Of a DNA stretch of 64,000 nt, positions 45,605-54,035 are shown in pieces. The notes below the pieces were generated by a model. That model searched no databases, was not told the origin of the DNA, and saw only the letters and a list, made by a program, of their open reading frames with translations. The DNA is from Aquamicrobium sp. (GTDB lineage Bacteria; Pseudomonadota; Alphaproteobacteria; Rhizobiales; Rhizobiaceae), in contig NZ_JAMLIE010000001.1 of assembly GCF_023954335.1 (NCBI RefSeq), forward strand, positions 806,001 to 870,000, in the 5' to 3' direction. Position 1 is the first letter of the stretch; every line of letters begins with the position of its first letter. The position numbers and the translations under genes are program-made.

Positions 45605-45678
45605 TGTTGGCAATTCGTTTGACAATCGAACCGTCGTAATATCCGCTGCGTCGGAGCTATGGGGGTAGCCAAGTCTGC

Positions 45679-46920
45679 ATGCATGATCCCACATTCCACT
45701 ACGCGACAATGGCGAGGAATTTCCAGAAGGCGGACTTTCGTCGTGACCCGAATCTGATCCAGGAGCCTGTTCGTGCGGCGGTGATCGTTGCGGCGGTCCA
45801 GAAAGCTCAGGTCGGTTTTCAACAAGTCGATATAGCCTCGTCGAAGTTGCGTAACAGCGATGTCTATCGACTAAACGACATCAGTGAGCAGCTTATTCTT
45901 CGGCACATAAATAGGACGATCCGCCGAATAACAAGAATAAAGCAGTCAAACAGAACATCAATAGTTAACAGTATTATACGCCTTTCTGAAGAAGGGCTAC
46001 CATTCCGTATATACAAACTAGATATTGCAAGTTTCTATGAGAGCATCGATCCAGCCGCTGTAATTGAACAAATACGACGAGATGGCGCCTATTCGTCGCA
46101 CTTCTCGTCTCTGCTGCGGACCTTTTTTGCCTGTTTGACGAATGTCAATATTCTTGGCCTGCCCCGAGGCCTTGCGATCAGCGCTACCCTCAGCGAGATA
46201 CTCATGCGCGATTTTGATCGGGAAGCGATGCTAGATCCACGCGTTCACTACTATGCCCGATTTGTTGATGATATTATCATCATCACCTCTGGAAAAGAAA
46301 ACGCGCGTGAATTCCTACGGACCGTTCGACGACGTCTGCTTCCTGGAATATCGTTCAATTCCAAAAAGACACGGATTTACACTCTTTCTCAATTTAGTAA
46401 CACGCATAACGCAAGCCCACCCATTGATGCAGAACTTGATTATCTTGGGTACAAAATCTCGATACATCATACACAGCGCACGGATCGCCGATACCATCGC
46501 AAAGTTCGGCTAGACCTGTCGGAGAAAAAGGAAAAGCGTATCAAGTCTCGCTTATATTTGTCATTTGCGGAGTTTCGCATAAACAATGATTTTACCGCAC
46601 TGCTGAACCGTGTTCGCATGCTATGCAATAACTTCCATTTCATCGATGTCGATAGGTCTATCAAGCGCAAGTCAGGCATATTCTTCAACTACCCACTCAT
46701 CAACCTAGACGCCTCGGAGGCGCTTCCACGGCTGGATCGGTACCTACACCACCTTATCGTCTCTCATTATGCGGCAGCCCCCGGGCCTGGACTGTTTGGC
46801 CGCGCCCAGCGCGAGGCATTGTTCAGGAACTCGTTTGTAAAGGGCTACCGGGAAAAGCGGTTCTTTCACTTCCCTCCGTCCCAACTGGCGGCCTTAACGC
46901 GATGCTGGCGATATGCGTAG
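45679..46920 (+). CDS. drt3a: Defence-associated reverse transcriptase, first subunit (Drt3a-like, UG3 class)
   Basis: This 413-aa reverse transcriptase has the motifs in order: motif A KLDIASFYESID (Asp115), motif B GLPRGLAISATLSEI (160-174), motif C ARFVDDIIII (Asp197-Asp198), motif D FNSKKTRIY, motif E LDYLGYKI. There is no maturase, HNH or msr-like feature, so it is neither a group II intron RT nor a retron. It overlaps a second RT gene by 8 nt. That pair, about 400 plus 650 aa, is the DRT3 architecture, in which Drt3a copies a repeat template in an associated RNA. Base composition is far more AT-rich than its neighbours, a sign of transfer. Start: ATG 45679 behind GGGGG; Met11 (45709) is an alternative. 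Confidence 0.85.
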   Translation: MHDPTFHYATMARNFQKADFRRDPNLIQEPVRAAVIVAAVQKAQVGFQQVDIASSKLRNSDVYRLNDISEQLILRHINRTIRRITRIKQSNRTSIVNSIIRLSEEGLPFRIYKLDIASFYESIDPAAVIEQIRRDGAYSSHFSSLLRTFFACLTNVNILGLPRGLAISATLSEILMRDFDREAMLDPRVHYYARFVDDIIIITSGKENAREFLRTVRRRLLPGISFNSKKTRIYTLSQFSNTHNASPPIDAELDYLGYKISIHHTQRTDRRYHRKVRLDLSEKKEKRIKSRLYLSFAEFRINNDFTALLNRVRMLCNNFHFIDVDRSIKRKSGIFFNYPLINLDASEALPRLDRYLHHLIVSHYAAAPGPGLFGRAQREALFRNSFVKGYREKRFFHFPPSQLAALTRCWRYA

Positions 46921-48886
46921 ACGCCGCTACATCAGAGCCAACTTTCTACCCGACGATGTCGACCGCGTAGTGACTACGGACACTGCGCCTTACGAAGTAC
47001 CTATCGTGTTCTCGAATGATGGCTTCTACAAAAACCTCCGAACAAGAAACCTTGGCTCCACTGAAAAGAGGGAGACGATAGCGGCGATCATAAATTTGAG
47101 TGAAAACAAATATACGATACCATTTCGTTATAGTATCGTAAAAACGTCAACTTCATTTCGCCAGTTGAGTCTGCCGCACCCGGCAAGTCAGTACAGGGTC
47201 TCAGAGTTTTACGGACGTTATCAGGATCTAATTTGTTTCTACGCCTCTCGCTCACCTTACTCCATAAGGCATCCGAAGTCGCGAGGGAAAAGGTACTTCT
47301 TCCGTGTAAGCATATCTGATGAGCATAAGTACAAGTCGAATCATATAACGACGGATGATATCGACGCGCTTGTGAGAAATCCTGCATCGTTTTTCTCATA
47401 TAGCGGATACGATCGCCTTTATCGCTTCTTCAAGTCCCCCGATCATGTGCGGCTGGAGAAGAAATACCGAATAATGCACTCCGTGGATGTCAGCAAGTGC
47501 TTTTCGAGTATTTACACCCATTCTATTGCGTGGGCCCTAAAGGACATACGCACTGCAAAGGATAGTACGTCGGCAATAACGTTCGGCAATCAGTTCGATA
47601 TATTGATGCAGAAGATGAACTTTAACGAAACGAATGGAATTTGTATCGGACCGGAAGTAAGTCGTATATTTGCAGAGATAATATTATCTCGTGTAGATCA
47701 GGATATCGAGGCCTCGTTAGCGCAAAAGCAAATCTTCAATAAGAAGGAATATGAGATCAGGCGATATGTCGATGACTTTTTTATTTTCACAAACGATTAT
47801 AAGCATGTAGAGGCAATCGGAAAGCAGATTTCTTTGTGTCTAAGTCGGTTTAATTTGCATGTAAATGAGGGGAAGATTGAGACTATAGAAAGACCATTCT
47901 ATACGACAAAGTCAAAGATTGTCGACGATGCGTCTAGGGACATAAATTCATTTTTCGAGAGTATGTTGGAGAAGAAGTCCGTTTCGGGGAGAGAGCTGCT
48001 AGAGCCTAAGAATATATGGAAGCCGAGTGCGGTTGTTCGTCATTTTCTGAATGAAATAAAGTCTAGCTGCTTCGATAGCAACGTGGGATATGACATGGTG
48101 TCTAGCTACGTGATATCGGCGATTGAGAAGAGACTCGATCGAATAATAAGTGACTACGATGCGCTCGGCGATGATAAACCCGACGTGGAGAGGTACTTAT
48201 CAATCTTCACGGTACTTTTGGAGATCATGTTCTTTTTCTACACGGTCCACGCGACGGTTGCGGCATCTTTCACGCTTTCGAAGGCAATCATTAAATCATC
48301 TGATTTTCTCCGCAGGGTCGCCCCTGAGCGGCTTCCTTACCTTGGAGAGAAGGCTGCGGCTTGGACTGCGCGGTTGCTGCAGGATCCCCAGATTGCTCGC
48401 ATATATGAGCATCATGACGCGGTACCTATTGAGATACTTAATATACTGATTGCGCTCAGGGAAGTAGATCAGACTGGAGCTTTGGAAACCGAAGCGATTG
48501 AGAGGATAATGCCGAACATTCAGTCGGCAGACTATTTTTCCATCATATCGGTCCTGTATTACATGGGCGGCCATGCAAAATATGACCGTATTCGGCGGAG
48601 AATTGTAAAGGGGGCACTTAGAAGGCTCGAGACTGAAGACGGATGTATGAAATCCTCGGAGATGGTTCATCTAGCACTGGACATAGCTTCATGCCCCCAC
48701 ATCCCGTTAATTGAACGGGCGAAATTCTTGGGAGTAGTACGAAGCCAGTTCCAGCTTCCTGCACTGAGTGCGGCAGCCCTTCAGTCACTGTCGACAGAGT
48801 TTGAAAACGAACCTTGGTTCGTCCGGTGGACGGGAGTTGATCTTCTTGCACTGATCGTTAAGAAGGAATTGAGTGCCGTCTATTAG
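46913..48886 (+). CDS. drt3b: Defence-associated reverse transcriptase, second subunit (Drt3b-like, UG8 class)
   Basis: This 657-aa protein has motif A HSVDVSKCFSSIY (Asp192), motif B NGICIGPEVSRIFAEI, motif C RRYVDDFFIF (YVDD, residues 285-288) and motif D HVNEGKIET. The stretch SPYSIRHP (114-121) upstream of motif A is typical of unknown-group RTs. Residues about 360-657 form an alpha-helical extension without recognised domain. It begins 8 nt before the Drt3a stop, so the two are translationally coupled. In DRT3 the partner makes the complementary strand of a dinucleotide-repeat DNA; that is knowledge of the family. AT-rich codon use (ATA, AAT) contrasts with the host. Confidence 0.85.
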   Translation: MRRRRYIRANFLPDDVDRVVTTDTAPYEVPIVFSNDGFYKNLRTRNLGSTEKRETIAAIINLSENKYTIPFRYSIVKTSTSFRQLSLPHPASQYRVSEFYGRYQDLICFYASRSPYSIRHPKSRGKRYFFRVSISDEHKYKSNHITTDDIDALVRNPASFFSYSGYDRLYRFFKSPDHVRLEKKYRIMHSVDVSKCFSSIYTHSIAWALKDIRTAKDSTSAITFGNQFDILMQKMNFNETNGICIGPEVSRIFAEIILSRVDQDIEASLAQKQIFNKKEYEIRRYVDDFFIFTNDYKHVEAIGKQISLCLSRFNLHVNEGKIETIERPFYTTKSKIVDDASRDINSFFESMLEKKSVSGRELLEPKNIWKPSAVVRHFLNEIKSSCFDSNVGYDMVSSYVISAIEKRLDRIISDYDALGDDKPDVERYLSIFTVLLEIMFFFYTVHATVAASFTLSKAIIKSSDFLRRVAPERLPYLGEKAAAWTARLLQDPQIARIYEHHDAVPIEILNILIALREVDQTGALETEAIERIMPNIQSADYFSIISVLYYMGGHAKYDRIRRRIVKGALRRLETEDGCMKSSEMVHLALDIASCPHIPLIERAKFLGVVRSQFQLPALSAAALQSLSTEFENEPWFVRWTGVDLLALIVKKELSAVY

Positions 48887-48903
48887 CGTGCTAGCTGTGG
48901 ATG

Positions 48904-49044
48904 GAGGGTTGCCCAATAATCGCTTCAGGCTTTTCGCAAGAAGAGTCTGCCGCCTGCCATCTCGACCGGGGCGATATCTGATATCCGATCTCGGAAGCTG
49001 GTTGGAGCATTCGTGCACACACATCATGCGTGAGGGCAACTCTC
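48904..49044 (+). ncRNA. Candidate DRT3-associated non-coding RNA
   Basis: Just downstream of drt3b, GAGGGTTGCCC (48904-48914) can pair with GGGCAACTCTC (49034-49044) as 11 bp with one G-U, closing a 141-nt domain. Inside are CTTTTC-GCAA-GAAGAG (48930-48945, GNRA tetraloop, with CAGG/CCTG pairing outside it), GATAT-CTG-ATATC (48973-48985), and a weak GCAT/ATGC stem (49007-49029) presenting ACACACA (49017-49023) in its loop. Known DRT3 systems use an RNA with an AC-repeat template. The ends of the transcript are not visible from sequence; 18 bp separate the domain from the drt3b stop. Confidence 0.6.
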
Positions 49045-49054
49045 ACCTGCTGAT

Positions 49055-49690
49055 TCAGCGATCCATATGCCGGGTACGAGTGCCAACGGCCTCCAGAGAC
49101 CGCACCATCCCAGCCAACTTCAGAAGGACGTCTTGGTCTGGTGGCTGCGTGTGATCGTTTAGCTGAGCACGATGATCGGATTCTGCTTCCGAACGCCAGG
49201 CCTTAAAGACTTCATGATCATTGGTACTTGGTCGGACCCAGACGGCCAAGCGATTGACTTCGCAGGCTAGAATCTTCTCTCTGACCCACTGTCTCGTCAT
49301 AGGGTCGGGGATGCGACTGAGAAGAATTTCGGTCGCATCCTCACAAGCTGCTCTGCGGCGCAGATCGCGTATCAAGCGGGCAATGGAGGGCGCCCTTCGA
49401 TAGCGGCCAGGCCTTTTGCTGCGTCGGTGGGATACGTACAATTCCCCACCCAGTCCGCGTTCATAATTGTTCACTCGCCACGTTTCCCCCATAGGCCCGG
49501 CTGATGCCGGGAGCACCGAGCGCGTCCCGGAGACTGCCGTCGTTCCGAACGGTCCCGTCAGGAATGCCCAGAGGAACACGAGTAGCGCGACCGTCCGGCC
49601 ACGTCCGGCCCGGCGCGACAGCCGGGCCCTGTGTCGTGCAGCGCGGAGGCAGCCCTTCGGGCGGGTCTTTGAGCTGCTCGTGTCGATCAT
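49055..49690 (-). CDS. Membrane-anchored accessory protein of the mobilisation module
   Basis: I do not recognise the family of this 211-aa protein. The N-terminus is basic (about 32 residues), followed by a hydrophobic segment TVALLVFLWAFLTGPFG that would anchor it in the inner membrane, then a basic, soluble C-terminal part (SIARLIRDLRRRAA, TRQWVREKILACEVNRLAVW). Its ATG overlaps the relaxase stop by 4 nt, so it is translationally coupled to the relaxase. It may help bring the relaxosome to a helper secretion channel. Its 3' end lies 11 bp from the candidate DRT3 RNA, on the opposite strand. Confidence 0.6.
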   Translation of the reverse strand: MIDTSSSKTRPKGCLRAARHRARLSRRAGRGRTVALLVFLWAFLTGPFGTTAVSGTRSVLPASAGPMGETWRVNNYERGLGGELYVSHRRSKRPGRYRRAPSIARLIRDLRRRAACEDATEILLSRIPDPMTRQWVREKILACEVNRLAVWVRPSTNDHEVFKAWRSEAESDHRAQLNDHTQPPDQDVLLKLAGMVRSLEAVGTRTRHMDR

Positions 49691-50955
49691 GGTCGTGCTC
49701 CTAGCTGGTGTTGATACGTATGGGCGTTTCGTATGGCAGCAACCTCGTTCCGCGCCGCATCCCGTTCCCTCCCAAGTGCCTGGGCGGCAGCCATGGCGGC
49801 ATCTCGCGAGCGCTCTGCAGCCTGCCGTTTCCGGACTTCAGCGGCGGCCCGTTCCTTCGCGTCCTCTGCCTGCTTCTTCGCAGCGGCAGCCTCTGTCTCG
49901 AAAATCTGGCGCAATCGGGCCTCCAGCCGTGACCGCAGCAGACCGTCCCAGAGCGACCGGATTCTTGATCCGAGGGTAGCCAGCCGCGTGGCTTCCGCGC
50001 GAGCAGCTTCCAGGACTCTCGCACCGTCCCTGCGCGCGCGGGAAAGGATACGTCCCGCCATCCGGACACGAGCGTCCGCTTCGTCGTGAAGGCGAAGGGC
50101 TGCCCGTTGACGTGCGATTGCCTCGTCGCGAATCCTTGAAGCAGCCTGGGTGGCCTCTGCGAGGGCAGCGGCTGCCTCCGCGCGCGTCCGATCCATGAAG
50201 GCAGTTCCGGCACGCTGGAGATGGTCGGCACGCTCCCGTGCGATCCGGACGGCTTGAGCTTGGACCCGCTCGGCGCGCCATTCCTCCCGCGTCAAGCGAC
50301 GGCGGCCTGGACCGAGCCGGGTAAGTCCTGACGGCAGCCCAACCGCCTGCCAATAGGAATCCTGCCAGTCACGCAATGCTTGGCGATAGGCGACATCTGC
50401 CCGCCTGTTGAGTGCCTTGCCATCCTCCCCATCGGCAGCGCCTCCCGTAACGATCCGGTGCTTGGCTTCCTGCCCCGGATGAAGAGAGCCTGCACGGAGG
50501 TCGGGAGTCTCGGGAAGGATGAATGCATGCAGATGCGGGTGACTTTCATCGACGTGCCGGATGACCGACACCAGCGCGGAACCGTACTGGTCGCGCAGCC
50601 ATGCCACCGTCTGGACTTCCCACGCCCTCACCTCGTCGGCGAGCGAGGGGTTCTTCGCCACCAAATCCATCGCGGCGGGGTGTGACGCCACAATCGTGAC
50701 GAGCGTGTTCTGGTCCTGTCGGATTGCTCGCTGCTTTCCATTCGCCAGCGTGGCTTTCGCGGAGGCCGCGCGTTCCTCATGCAGGCGGCGGACTTCATCG
50801 ACATCAACGCCGAACACGACTTCCGGGGAGGCGGGATTCTCGACGTGCAGACAGGCGTCAGGACGGCGCGCCGCTTCCGCTAAGACGAAGTCCACGTTTC
50901 GCCCATCCCGGCCCTTCCGGCTGTAAACCTCCATATGCACGAACTGGTAGGACAT
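49687..50955 (-). CDS. MobV/Pre-family relaxase
   Basis: This 422-aa relaxase starts YQFVHMEVYSRKG and has the metal-binding motif HVDESHPHLHAFILP (about residues 131-145). The RNVDFVLAEAARRP region replaces the usual N-terminal MobV block. The C-terminal half (about 240-410) is a long Ala/Arg/Glu-rich coiled coil. It would nick oriT to start mobilisation. A hairpin directly upstream is an oriT candidate. Confidence 0.85.
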   Translation of the reverse strand: MSYQFVHMEVYSRKGRDGRNVDFVLAEAARRPDACLHVENPASPEVVFGVDVDEVRRLHEERAASAKATLANGKQRAIRQDQNTLVTIVASHPAAMDLVAKNPSLADEVRAWEVQTVAWLRDQYGSALVSVIRHVDESHPHLHAFILPETPDLRAGSLHPGQEAKHRIVTGGAADGEDGKALNRRADVAYRQALRDWQDSYWQAVGLPSGLTRLGPGRRRLTREEWRAERVQAQAVRIARERADHLQRAGTAFMDRTRAEAAAALAEATQAASRIRDEAIARQRAALRLHDEADARVRMAGRILSRARRDGARVLEAARAEATRLATLGSRIRSLWDGLLRSRLEARLRQIFETEAAAAKKQAEDAKERAAAEVRKRQAAERSRDAAMAAAQALGRERDAARNEVAAIRNAHTYQHQLGARP

Positions 50956-50959
50956 GCCT

Positions 50960-50990
50960 CACGATCCCCGGCGCATGGTGCGCCCTCGTG
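50960..50990. other. Candidate oriT hairpin
   Basis: Inner stem GGCGCA-TGG-TGCGCC (50970-50984) with outer arms CACGA (50960-50964) and TCGTG (50986-50990) lies 5-35 nt upstream of the relaxase start. MobV relaxases nick next to hairpins located just upstream of mob, so this is the best oriT candidate. It could also control relaxase translation. Confidence 0.45.
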
Positions 50991-51103
50991 ACTATGTTTT
51001 GTTTCGGCGGAGCCGGATGCAAGGATTAGTGACCGACTACCGCTATTGCGCGCGGTCCTGCGGCCCGTGCTCATAGCGTCGGCTCTCCGAGGGCCCCGCG
51101 GGA
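50991..51103. other. Intergenic between relaxase and Rep-like gene
   Basis: The 113 bp between the oriT-like hairpin and the Rep-like stop codon contain no gene. The remaining nicking-region sequence may be here. Confidence 0.35.
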
Positions 51104-52834
51104 CTATGCGGCCATAGCGGGACTGGCACAGCCATGCTCGGCGCGCATCGCCAGCACGAAGGCCGAAAGAGGCGGATCGAACGGGATCTGATCGTCCTCC
51201 AGGTCAGGAGGCGGGAGTTTCGATGTCCACCCGGGTCTAGGGTGAAGCAGATCGTCTTCCCATGACACTGCCACTCCCGACCATGCTCCTGCTTGCGCAG
51301 GTGCGGCTGGGACAGTTGGCCCACATGTGTGAACCCTATAGCTGTCGGCTGCGCCTCCCGCGATAGGGGGGGCCTCGTCTTCGGCTTCGATCATGGCGAC
51401 ATCGATCGCGCTCAGAGTTCCGGCGGTGGCCCGCGCGGCGATGTCCAAGGCGACGGACGGGTCTGGCGCGCCGTTGCTGTCCCAGTCGATGCGGGCGAGC
51501 CCCTTCTCGGTGTCGATCTCCTCCAGCCGGGCACGGTCGCCAGCTCCCGGCGCGAAGGGGTCATATCGCTGGACAAGGATCAGCGGCTCCGCCCAAGGTG
51601 TATGACGCCACTGCGGCAGGGATACCCCCAAGACCAGGTTTGTGGGCCTGCTACGGCTGCCTCCGTCCGTCCCGGGGGCAAGGTCGGCATCATCGAGGAC
51701 GGAAGGCGCTGGCTGGCTCTCGTCGCCCTCGGGGCCATTACCGGGATCGTCGCTCGCATGGTGGTTCAGGCGCGACGACTTCCGGACACGCTGGAGCCGG
51801 CCGTCCTCCCCGGAGCGGACCCGAACCACCTTTTCACCCGCGTCTTCCAGCTCACTCATGAAGGAGGCGAACGGGCCCATGGGCTGCGCTAGCTTGAGCC
51901 GCTCCGTCTGCAGGTAGAGCCAGAGGACTTCCTCGTCCGGCGCCTCGCGGATATCGGCAGGCTTGAGGCAGTTCTTCACGAGCTCCTCTGCCTTCTGGAT
52001 CCGGCCATTGTCCTGCCAGTGTCCCTTCACCGCGCGCCACGTCATCCGCAGGAACGCTGACCACTCCGAATCCTTCATTGCCCGCTGTGGCCAGGTCAGG
52101 ATGTTGGCGTGCACGTGATACAGGACTGTATCCGCACCGAACCGACGCGTGAGGGGCGCATCGGGCGGACCGATCTCAGTAGAAGGCATACGCCGGGCAG
52201 CATCCGCGTCGCGATCGGCCGCCGTCGCGCGCGTGAACTCGATGCCCCTGAACAGTACTTCGACATCAGCGTCGCGGGCTTCAGTCGCCCATTTCGACAC
52301 GCGCCTGGAAAGAGCCTGGATGGCCTTTCGGAGTTCCCCGCCGAACGGGACCGGCTCGGGTGCGGTGATGACGGCGTAGCGGAAGAAGCGCGCGGCGCGG
52401 TGATGCTGGATAAAATACTTCATCCCGTTCAAGACCGGGCGGCGGTCTCGCGCGGCCACGGTGGGAAGGAACCGGATGGCACGGTATGCGGGCAGCGTCT
52501 CGACCTTTCCGGTCACTGCGCCGATCGCCGTGATTTCGGCGTCCAGGCGCGCGGGCGTGCCCATCCGCTCCAAGGCATCCGCAATCATCTCCGACTGCTC
52601 GGCGAGCAGCTTCGACGCGGCGGCGCGGCGCGCCCACTTGATAGGATCGATACGCCAGCCCGTGTTGGCCGTCAGGACGTCGGTATGTCCGCGTCTGGCA
52701 GGGCCATTGGTTTCCATTGCAGCCAGCGCGCGAGCAGCAATGGAGCCCAGTGATTTCGGGGCTTCGTCAACTTTTTTGGCTGAGGGGGTAGGGGGTGGCG
52801 TCGATCCGGAAGCCGGACCGAGCCGGAGGCTCAC
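51104..52834 (-). CDS. Rolling-circle Rep-like HUH protein
   Basis: This 576-aa protein starts at GTG 52834 behind AGGGGA. The middle part resembles a Rep_1-type initiator: YAVITAPEPVPF (motif 1), VLYHVHANILTWP with His-x-His (motif 2) and QKAEELVKNCLKP at the place of motif 3. The expected catalytic Tyr (pattern KY..K) reads Asn in KNCLK, so nicking may be lost or done by another residue. The C-terminal 200 residues are low-complexity and Pro/Asp-rich. With the dyad at 54036-54197 it may support replication of the excised circle. Confidence 0.6.
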   Translation of the reverse strand: MSLRLGPASGSTPPPTPSAKKVDEAPKSLGSIAARALAAMETNGPARRGHTDVLTANTGWRIDPIKWARRAAASKLLAEQSEMIADALERMGTPARLDAEITAIGAVTGKVETLPAYRAIRFLPTVAARDRRPVLNGMKYFIQHHRAARFFRYAVITAPEPVPFGGELRKAIQALSRRVSKWATEARDADVEVLFRGIEFTRATAADRDADAARRMPSTEIGPPDAPLTRRFGADTVLYHVHANILTWPQRAMKDSEWSAFLRMTWRAVKGHWQDNGRIQKAEELVKNCLKPADIREAPDEEVLWLYLQTERLKLAQPMGPFASFMSELEDAGEKVVRVRSGEDGRLQRVRKSSRLNHHASDDPGNGPEGDESQPAPSVLDDADLAPGTDGGSRSRPTNLVLGVSLPQWRHTPWAEPLILVQRYDPFAPGAGDRARLEEIDTEKGLARIDWDSNGAPDPSVALDIAARATAGTLSAIDVAMIEAEDEAPPIAGGAADSYRVHTCGPTVPAAPAQAGAWSGVAVSWEDDLLHPRPGWTSKLPPPDLEDDQIPFDPPLSAFVLAMRAEHGCASPAMAA

Positions 52835-52968
52835 CGTCCCCTATGAGGGGGCTTTACTGCTGCGCGCCGAATGGCCATGCTTTGAGTCCTTCCCGAGGGC
52901 CGCGCAATGGGTTCCAGCCCGCGCGGCCTTCATCATGCTCAGAGCAGGCGAAGCAGGCGTCAAGCGCC
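52835..52968. other. Intergenic
   Basis: The 134-bp gap between the DUF3102-like gene and the Rep-like gene on the same strand holds the ribosome binding site AGGGGA of the Rep-like gene and no visible hairpin with T-run. Confidence 0.35.
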
Positions 52969-53922
52969 TCAGACGCCAAGCATCCTGATGGCGGAAATGC
53001 GCTCCTGCGGCGAAAGGACGGCATGCAGCGCGGTGCGGCCGCGCTTGAGCAGATCGGGCACCTGAGCAGCTTTGATGCTCTCCCAAGAGACCGAGTGGGA
53101 TATGTCGCGCAGAAAGGCGGTCACGTCGGCCCACGCTCCAGGCTCATGCCCGGCACGCGCCAGAAGTGTCTTATGGACAACCATCGACCCGGTACTGGCC
53201 TGCTTCTGGGAGAGTTGCTCCAGAGCGTCGGTCAGCCACTGAGCATCGCCGCGTAGGTTCTGTTGGAGCCTGGCGAGGCTTGTCTTCCCCTTCGACGCAT
53301 GCAGCGCCTCCGCATCCTCGATAACGTGTAGCACCGTCCTGAGCCGGGTGACGATCTGGGGAACGAGTTCATCGCGGGCCAAGTCGGCCATTCCGAGAAG
53401 GGCGGCAGCCGCAGTGGTGTGCACCGGCTCCGCAGCAGGGATGGTTTTCACGCCCGCTTCTTCCTCAGCGTTTCGCTTTCGGAAGTCCGCCACGATGTGC
53501 TGCACATCGATGACCCGTAGCCGCTCTCCGTCCTTCACCCGATCCAGAACGTCTTCGAAAGCACCATCAGGCGCAGTCGCGAGGCGGACAAGGGCCGTCG
53601 GCGGCAGGGCAAGATCAAGATCGTGCAGAAGGGTGGGAGAGTGCTCGAAGCGCCGGAAGACATTGATGGCGTCCCGCGCCGACTGATCCGACATGCCCGC
53701 TTCTTCCCAGACCCAGTCCAGCCAAGCCCCATGAGGAGTTATCTCTTTCCATCGGGACAGCCTCTCTCCCGCCTCCATCAACGCGGCTGCCGCACCAATA
53801 AGACCCTTCCGGATTTCAATCGCGTCTGCCTTCATCGGCTTGCGGTGTGCGGCAGGCACGCGGCTGTAGTCGAACCCTCCCCGATCGCCGAGTTGTCGCC
53901 TCGCAGGCAGCCTACTTCCCAT
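52969..53922 (-). CDS. DUF3102-like DNA-associated protein
   Basis: This 317-aa protein has the DUF3102 pattern LMEAGERLSRWKEITPHGAW then LDWVWEEAGMSDQSARDAIN, seen in plasmid and phage proteins that read like a sterile-alpha/KilA-type regulator. The rest is helical (DLARDELVPQIVTRLRTVLH). The start at 53922 has GGAGAG; Met at 53835 is an alternative nearer the conserved part. It is the first gene of the leftward mobilisation/replication block, behind a strong palindrome. Probable role: regulator or partition factor. Confidence 0.65.
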   Translation of the reverse strand: MGSRLPARRQLGDRGGFDYSRVPAAHRKPMKADAIEIRKGLIGAAAALMEAGERLSRWKEITPHGAWLDWVWEEAGMSDQSARDAINVFRRFEHSPTLLHDLDLALPPTALVRLATAPDGAFEDVLDRVKDGERLRVIDVQHIVADFRKRNAEEEAGVKTIPAAEPVHTTAAAALLGMADLARDELVPQIVTRLRTVLHVIEDAEALHASKGKTSLARLQQNLRGDAQWLTDALEQLSQKQASTGSMVVHKTLLARAGHEPGAWADVTAFLRDISHSVSWESIKAAQVPDLLKRGRTALHAVLSPQERISAIRMLGV

Positions 53923-53975
53923 TGCACTCTCTCCGTCAGATCATCATCGCCGAGACCTACCGAGGCAGGAGTTCA

Positions 53976-54000
53976 CAAATCCCCAATGATTGGGGATTTG
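53976..54000. promoter_or_regulatory. Perfect 25-nt palindrome (operator candidate)
   Basis: Arms CAAATCCCCAAT (53976-53987) and ATTGGGGATTTG (53989-54000) flank a single G. It is located 54 bp upstream of the DUF3102-like gene and is likely an operator or iteron for the replication block. Confidence 0.65.
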
Positions 54001-54035
54001 ATGGAAGGGTGAGTTTCGATAGGGTCCCGGGGAAC

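Noticed and set aside
45622..45645. TTGACA followed by TAATAT upstream of drt3a as a sigma-70 promoter
   Set aside because: The spacing between the two hexamers is only about 12 nt, too short for a standard promoter.
45679..48886. Group II intron or retron as explanation of the RT genes
   Set aside because: There is no maturase/HNH region, no intron domain V-like sequence nearby and no msr-msd inverted repeat structure; two coupled RTs do not fit either type.
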